A stretch of 64,000 nucleotides of DNA, taken from NCBI GenBank assembly GCA_030386875.1, contig CM059570.1, positions 31,921,422 to 31,985,421 of the forward strand, given 5' to 3'. Below the pieces are notes generated by a model. It made no database searches and was not told where the DNA came from. It was given only the letters and a program-made list of their open reading frames with translations. Within the stretch, counting starts at the first letter, position 1. Every line of letters starts with the position of its first letter. The position numbers were made by a program, and so were the translations under genes. The stretch comes from Morinoia aosen (taxonomy: Eukaryota > Arthropoda > Malacostraca > Amphipoda > Talitridae). Below are positions 57,965 through 64,000 of this stretch, in pieces.

Positions 57965-60597
57965 CTGCGGGAAAAATGTCATTATTTAAAACACATCACC
58001 ATCTTATCTTGGTATCATAATTGGCATACGAACACATAAAGGTATCATAAATTAGCCCGCAAAATAAATAGATTTCATTCAAAGATGTGCTCTCCGCAAA
58101 CCCATATTTTTTTTTAGTTTGGACAGAAACTAATTTTTTAGTTGATTGCTACGCAGAAATTCTAAACTTTCAGTCCGGCGCATTTCATTGGCAATCCAAA
58201 CAGGTAATCTTACAGTAATAGTGTGAACGCAAATTGCTACTGAAGAAATAACGTCCACCTTGACTAACGCTCATCAAAATCCGATGTATTTAATAAAGAA
58301 AAAAACATCTGGGCTGTACTTACTCAGTCAAAAGAATCACTGCCGTGATATATGTAAACAATAATAACAAGCTTACAAGCAGTTACGACTCTCACTTACA
58401 ACGATTAGTTGAATGCATTACATTATCTTCAAAAGTTGTACTGTGAATAAAATGAGATTATCTGAGCCCTTTCCTAGTCGCAATAGCACTTTTCGGAAGT
58501 GAACGTATATAGTCAACTGAAATCAACGCAACAGACATAACAAATTCTCCCCCTTCCTGATAACCTAATGAGTGTAAGATATTGAGTAAAGAAACACATT
58601 GCAAGAAACATGTGACTCAACTAAAAATTATAATTATTATATTTTATTTTCCACAGGCCTTAAAGACCTTATTTTTACGCGAGCATTGGCGGTCTCCGTC
58701 ATGCCCAGATCTCAACACAATGCTCTTCAAAACGAGCATGTGGTCACCTTGAAGACCCATACCCAAATTTCATCTTAGAACATTATGTCTATCACGCAAA
58801 ATGAAGAAATATCAATATAAAAAAGTTTATCGTGCTGGTGGAACTCTTTAATATCTTAATATGAATGCAATGAGTAAATATTGTTGTACAAGCATCGAAG
58901 GAAAAAATTCCCGCAAATATTTTTTTGATAGTTCAGTAACAAAAAAAAAGAATCATAATAAAACTGTCAACACCTACCGACAGCCTCACGTACCAGCTCC
59001 ACATTTGAACACTGTTAGCTAACCTCTGTTAAATTTCCGAGGTTTTTGAAAAGGTTAGACGCGGTATTTTTTGCAGGTTTATGTTGGAGAAACTAATAAA
59101 TTATTTAGGGTAGTAAAATTGTGTGTAGGTCATAAGTGATCCAGGCTCAGTCATTGATAAGGACAATTTTTTTTTTAATTGAAACGAAAATTGATCGAAT
59201 TGCTGTCAATGAATTCCACTGGCAGATGACGGACTAGATTCTATAAGAATTTTGAAAGTGTTGACTGCCAAAACACATTCTCATATTTATTTAACATGTA
59301 ATTTCTTAATTCATAACGCAGTTTGTGAATAAACTAAATATCCAAGATAACTTTAAATAGTTTACAGGTAATAGTTTATACGAATCCGATAAGGTTGATG
59401 AAAATCTTAGATTGGTGTTGAGGAAAAATTAAAAAATCCATCGATGACATGAACTCCTCTTGTTTTGCGTTATAATAACATAATAATTCATATCTGACGC
59501 GTATATTAATGGCAAAGGTTTATGAATTGCCATGTTTGTAATAAAATATAGAAAAATCAAACAGTATGGTCATTATTGGAACCAATTTGGACACCACAAA
59601 ATAATAATAATAATAATTCGGCTCAAAAAGTTTTTCGACTAAAACATAGACGTTCACAGATGGCTTACAAATTGAGAAGCTCTTACGGTGCTCGTCCAAA
59701 CCGAAATCAGAGTCCAAAATTTCAATAAATAACTCATTTAATATCTTTATTGATTGATCCATCATTATGATCGTATAAGACGAATACTTCTTCAACTTAT
59801 AAGAGTTAGTGTCTGAGTAAAGTATAAGCTCAATACTTGAAAAGAAATCCATTTCTAAGTTTTATTTATTTTAAAATCATCAGAGTAGCTGCACAAACTC
59901 GAGCGAAAATATCGTGAAAGCCAAATTGGGATCGAACTAGAGTAACGTGATGCTTGACTCCTCGATGAACAAAGAGGACAAGAACATTAGATGAAGATCT
60001 TTAGTAGAGAAACGTTCCTTCTGAACAGTATGGCCTCACCCACCATTCGCATAAATGGGCTATATGATGTTTCTGAAACTCTAGCTCATATTTTCCATTC
60101 AAGTGATGGTTTTTGAAAAACTTTCTGGATTTTTTAAAACTCATGAAGTCCGACAAAAAGTTTGATAAATTCTTAAAGCCCATGATGAAAAAAATAAAAA
60201 AAATGAAAAAAAAGATAAAACCACATGATTAAAATTTCTTTAGAACTTTTAAGCTCATGTGAAGTACGATAAAAAACTTCCGTGGTGAATCCCTAGCTGT
60301 AGTATGCAAGATTCAGCGTCTACGAGACTAAAGTAACTCCAAAAAGAGGATACCCTAATTAAGTGTTGGCACTCGCACCAAGTTCTCTGGTATGTTATTG
60401 TTTGTAAGCGTTTTAATTGAATCGCAACCCGCCTAAATATGTATACGCATTGTAGAAACCTCATGAGTGCAGAGTAATTGGTCTCTTGTAGGCTTTGAAG
60501 TAAAAAATACTCAAAATAAAGTGCGATTCTAAATACTAATTAAGCATCTCGTCGATTAGAAAAATAACGAAAACCGGTTGAGGCATCTGCAATTTTC
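57965..60597. other. Sequence upstream of the 657-codon exon, probably intron
   Basis: The CAG acceptor at 57967-57965 implies an upstream exon, so this is probably intron. AT-rich, with no coding segment or clear repeat seen, apart from a (TAA)n run at about 59601-59615. Confidence 0.4.
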
Positions 60598-60893
60598 TCA
60601 TTGGTGACTCCCACCACTCGTTGGAAACGACTTCGAAAATTTCTGCGAATAGGCCCTAAATTTTGCAGCGTCTGCGATAACGACACCAGGAAATAGGTTC
60701 TTTTCAAAGTGAACTACAAGCCACGGAATAATCGGCAACCGTTGGGCGAAGTTGTTCATGTCGTTCTTTTGGCCACCGCAATCACATAGTGAGGATTGAG
60801 ACGAATGTTGGTGATGAGTCTGAGTCACTCGGCCGCTTGTTGCTGGGGAACAGGCGGAAGCCTCAAGTGATTCATGTGGGTAACAAGAGGTGT
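60598..60893 (-). CDS. Candidate upstream exon, unknown protein
   Basis: A minus-strand frame is open from about 60919 to a stop at 60598 and is much richer in GC than its surroundings. A plausible acceptor is TTTTTTACTTCAAGTTCAG at 60894. From there the peptide passes through SCYPHESLEASACSPATSGR, HHQHSSQSSLCDCGG and RLPIIPWLVVHFEKNLFPGV. No good donor in phase 0 is present to join it directly to the 657-codon exon. GTGGGA near 60618 would exit in phase 1, so another exon would be needed. Alternatively it belongs to another gene or is not an exon. I recognise no domain. Confidence 0.35.
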
Positions 60894-60919
60894 CTGAACT
60901 TGAAGTAAAAAATTGTTTC

Positions 60920-61270
60920 TTTCAAGCAAAAAGATGTTAGGCATTTTTTCGACCAATGTTAGACGCGTAAGTGTAAAACGTCATTTTCACCCGCAAGCTG
61001 AAGGTCGTCATAGATAAAAGAACGGTACTTCCCACGGAGAATTTGATAATGAAAAATTGACAGGCTGACTCCTCAAAGACGCGTTTTACTTATTTTAATG
61101 CTTGAAGTGAGCTCATGGCACTTAGGATTAGGTATTACGGATATTTTTACTAATAACACAGCACAATTATTAACAATGGTAACTATAAAAGTTCAACTTG
61201 AAATAGCTAGTTTTTTGAAGCGTTTCAATCTCGTGCTTCTCGTGCGTCAAGTGATCAACACCTGAAATGC
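60920..61270. other. Flanking sequence, nothing recognised
   Basis: AT-rich, with no supported feature. Confidence 0.4.
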
Positions 61271-61490
61271 TGTGTAATCAGTTTTTACAGCCACACTTTC
61301 GTGAAGAAAACATAAAGTAACCCCCAAAAAACGTGTGTAATCAGTTTTTACAGCCACACTTTCGTGAAGAAAACATAAAGTAACCCCCAAAAAACGTGTG
61401 TAATCAGTTTTTACAGCCACACTTTCGTGAAGAAAACATAAGATAACCCCCAAAAACGTGTGTAATCAGTTTTACAGTCGCATTTTAATA
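61271..61490. repeat. 63-bp tandem repeat, about 3.5 copies
   Basis: Unit TGTGTAATCAGTTTTTACAG, CCACACTTTCGTGAAGAAAA, CATAAAGTAACCCCCAAAAA, ACG, with a 63-bp period. Because 63 is divisible by 3, the minus strand has a 68-codon frame repeating a 21-residue peptide (LCFLHESVAVKTDYT core). The first two copies are essentially identical. Confidence 0.85.
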
Positions 61491-64000
61491 GTCAAAATAT
61501 CAGATGACCAAAAAAAACAGTATTAATATGAAAAGTATATCGTCTCAAATTGAAGTTAACAGCATATTCAACTCCGTTTTATCTAGGAATAAATCGAATG
61601 ACTCAATGAGCTCAACTTGAAATAGTTAGTCTTTTGAAGAGTTTCAATCTCGTGCAACTGGCTTTTGGTTCAGTTCATTTTTTTCATAATTAATTCATCA
61701 AAGTGAATATTTTAATATTAGCGCGCTCATATCGACAAAAATAATCAAAAGTGCAAAGACTCATTAACTTTATAAAAGTTAAAATAACAGAACGGCATAG
61801 AAGTTGTCTTTTTGCTTCGTGTTTTTCCTTGTTTTAAGCACAATGAGGATAGTGAATTCAATGCAGAATTTTATATTTAGCGTTATGAACATTATTGTTC
61901 TCATTGTGCCTGAATAAAATTAAATTTAACAATCGGAAAGCAAACTTGTTTGATCCCTAGTGCGGAACATCATCATACGAGTATATGTACGTGCAGTAAC
62001 TTATAATGTAGTAGGTAATCTTTACATCGAAGAAAAATATTTAAATAATTTCAAAACACAGCTTGAAAATTTTACTTTAACACGGATTACCGAGTGACGG
62101 GCCTGACTTTATCCATCGTCCATTTGAGTTTGCTGATACAAATAATCGTGAATGTTCATATACATTAACTACAGGCAATGGAAGCCTGTAACTCTGTTTT
62201 AACTTACCAAAATTCGGTATATGTATAACATAAAAGTGTCGATCACGCCCAATGCGTACAACGGACTTAATTCGTACAGCACGTACTATGCACACGTCTC
62301 TTTCCGTGAGCGCACACACATGTTACACGAACTGTGAGTCGACAGTTTTGACTGGACGAGTTTGCGCTCGAATGAGGCGTGAGTCGTAATTCAAAAATCC
62401 TGATTTCGTAAAAAATTTCTCTGAGCCGGCCAGGAAATCTATAATGGTAAAATAATGTTGAAAGAAACAGGATTTTGAATTTATTGTTTGCACCATTGGG
62501 TCTAGAATTAAGTGAACTGATGTGAGAGACAAACTTTGTAATTGAGAATGCTGTAAATTACCATGTACCCCCGATTTCAGATTTGATCTCAAATATAACG
62601 AGTGCAGTCTATCTTCGAGTCATATATAACATCACTAGTGTACTTGACCCCTCAGAAGTGACAGGACTCGGTATTTTCCTTATAAAAAACTTTCAAATAT
62701 GGATGACAAGTAAATATATATGATATATCCTGATACATCCTGTGAATAAATTAGCACATCAAAGGTATTATTCGGTGCACCTGAGCTTGAACGGATCAAA
62801 ATTAATTTCAGTTGTTCATTACCAGAATCAAGCGCAGTACGATTTGAATAACTAGGACTAATTCCTATTCGTGTACGTTGAAGGTCGCATGCAATCATGT
62901 CGTATAATTCGAGGATCGGCTATACTACACGAACTCTATTTTACACAAGTCACCTTGCTTGTGTAGCATTTCTCAAGACACACAACAGTTTGTTCCAGAA
63001 TCGGCATTTCAGACAACAAAATTAAATACAAAAGTGTGTGCACAACACGGTATAGCGTAGTGTACAAATAGGATCACAATTTAGGTATGTGTGGGAGTAG
63101 CCTTAGCACGTTGGTAGCTCGGTGACCCACCGCTAATTGCTGACGGAATTTTCGTACTGCGAGAAGCCCAACGGTGGTCACAAACTGCATATTGATTTAC
63201 ACTTAAACAAAGCAAGATGATGGCAATTTCCGATTCATTTTTCGTACATTAGAAAGTTGAAGGTTGAAATCTAACTTTAAATTTAAGCATGAGTTTGAGT
63301 TTAACTTGAAACAGTTGTGTTGAATGAATTGAATGGGGAACGAATTTCACTCAACTCTTCAACTAAACTTAAAGAGTTTTCAAGCTTATAAGTGCTTTCG
63401 TTAAAGAACTGTTATTTTGCTGACCCACTTCTAAAAATAGAAACTAAATTATTGCATCCAATACAATTTGAATAAGAGCATATCAGTTACAACCTTTACT
63501 CAGACATGACAGGAGCCTTGACGAAGGACCCATTTAAAATAAGTATGCGTACAATAATGAGCGATTCTTTACAGTCAACTTCCATTGAATAAATCTAAGG
63601 CGTCAATATAAAATTATACGTCCACTGTGAAACAGGCGTGAGCCCCAATTTAAAATTTCTACGCGAAACACGCATCTGTAAAATAGTTCAAATTTAACTC
63701 GTCGCCAGCGTATTGGGCCATATGTAGGCAACTAGGTAAGTTGCTCATTCACGTCTCGAAATAAGTGAATGACATTTTACCAGTTTCGCGACCTTTTTCA
63801 AAAATAACTGCTATCATACGAGGTGAAACATATGAAATATGTACATCATATTTTTTAGGAAAAATAAAAAGGTATTCGAGCAGCAAAGTCAATTTTCCAC
63901 TTCTACTACTTACAACCTAACACCAACCGTTAGCAACACGGAACCACAGTAAAGTGTTAAAATTTCATAGTACCGTATGTTTCAGTTTCAAAAAGTCTCG
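61491..64000. other. Flanking sequence, mostly unannotatable
   Basis: Contains an R2 repeat fragment at 62630-62740 (minus), a possible weak M1-like stretch near 63125-63320, and a minus-strand consensus-like donor (TTTTG then GTAAGT) near 62207. The donor could end a 5' exon but has no other support. Otherwise nothing seen. Confidence 0.35.
62630..62740 (-). repeat. Dispersed repeat R2, partial copy 5
   Basis: ACTAGTGTACTTGACCCCTC, AGAAGTGACAGGACTCGGTA and a GGATGACAAGTAAATATAT segment align with the distal half of the minus-strand copy at 28930. Diverged. Confidence 0.35.

Overview
The window looks like an AT-rich arthropod (probably insect) nuclear sequence. It has GT-AG introns, a very long intron packed with interspersed repeats, cut-and-paste DNA transposons (hAT, piggyBac-like and Tc1/mariner types), a CR1/L2/jockey-type LINE and SINE-like elements. 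Nothing prokaryotic is present: no operons, no ribosome binding sites and no CRISPR. The species cannot be told from the sequence.

One host gene runs through most of the window on the minus strand. I could assemble three exons from splice sites, reading phase and protein character. The first is a 657-codon exon at 57964-55994, a disordered Ser/Lys-rich region. The second, at 5579-5402, holds the first part of a Ras-association (RA) domain. The third, at 1765-1500, finishes RA domain 1 and starts RA domain 2. Phases agree at both junctions: 0/0 across a ~50.4-kb intron and 1/1 across a ~3.6-kb intron. The gene continues past base 1 (rest of RA2) and probably upstream of 57964. Two RA domains in tandem behind a disordered N-terminal region suggest a Ras/Rap-binding adaptor, perhaps like Drosophila Rau; the orthology is inferred. 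A further candidate coding segment lies at about 60.9-60.6 kb.

The rest is intron or flank made of repeats. 1.8-5.4 kb: a 20-bp minisatellite, a SINE copy, and a 52-bp tandem array in which the 3' end of the RA exon and its splice donor were copied about seven times into the intron. 7-12 kb: a LINE tail, a SINE, and two adjacent foldback elements, one carrying three CTCF-like motifs. 13.9-18 kb: tandem repeats and a 177-bp direct duplication that is almost identical. 18.66-22.74 kb: a 4-kb array of about 145 copies of a 28-bp unit. 23-27 kb: Tc1/mariner debris and a 31-bp array. 27.6 kb: a piggyBac-like MITE with TTAA duplications. 27.96-34.32 kb: a 6.4-kb hAT-type element with 17-bp inverted termini, an exact 8-bp target duplication, and other elements nested inside. 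36-53 kb: a second TTAA MITE family (also present at 0.4 kb) and a LINE with endonuclease and reverse transcriptase and two premature stops (44.5-47.9 kb). Several local tandem repeats, a 120-bp hairpin and a further SINE follow. 58-64 kb: mostly unannotatable flank with the candidate exon and a 63-bp repeat.

No complete cellular system is encoded here. The most unusual items are the amplified splice-donor array, the hAT element whose subterminal arrays echo its own termini, the 4-kb minisatellite with a nuclear-receptor-like half-site in each unit, and the CTCF-like triplet inside a mobile element.
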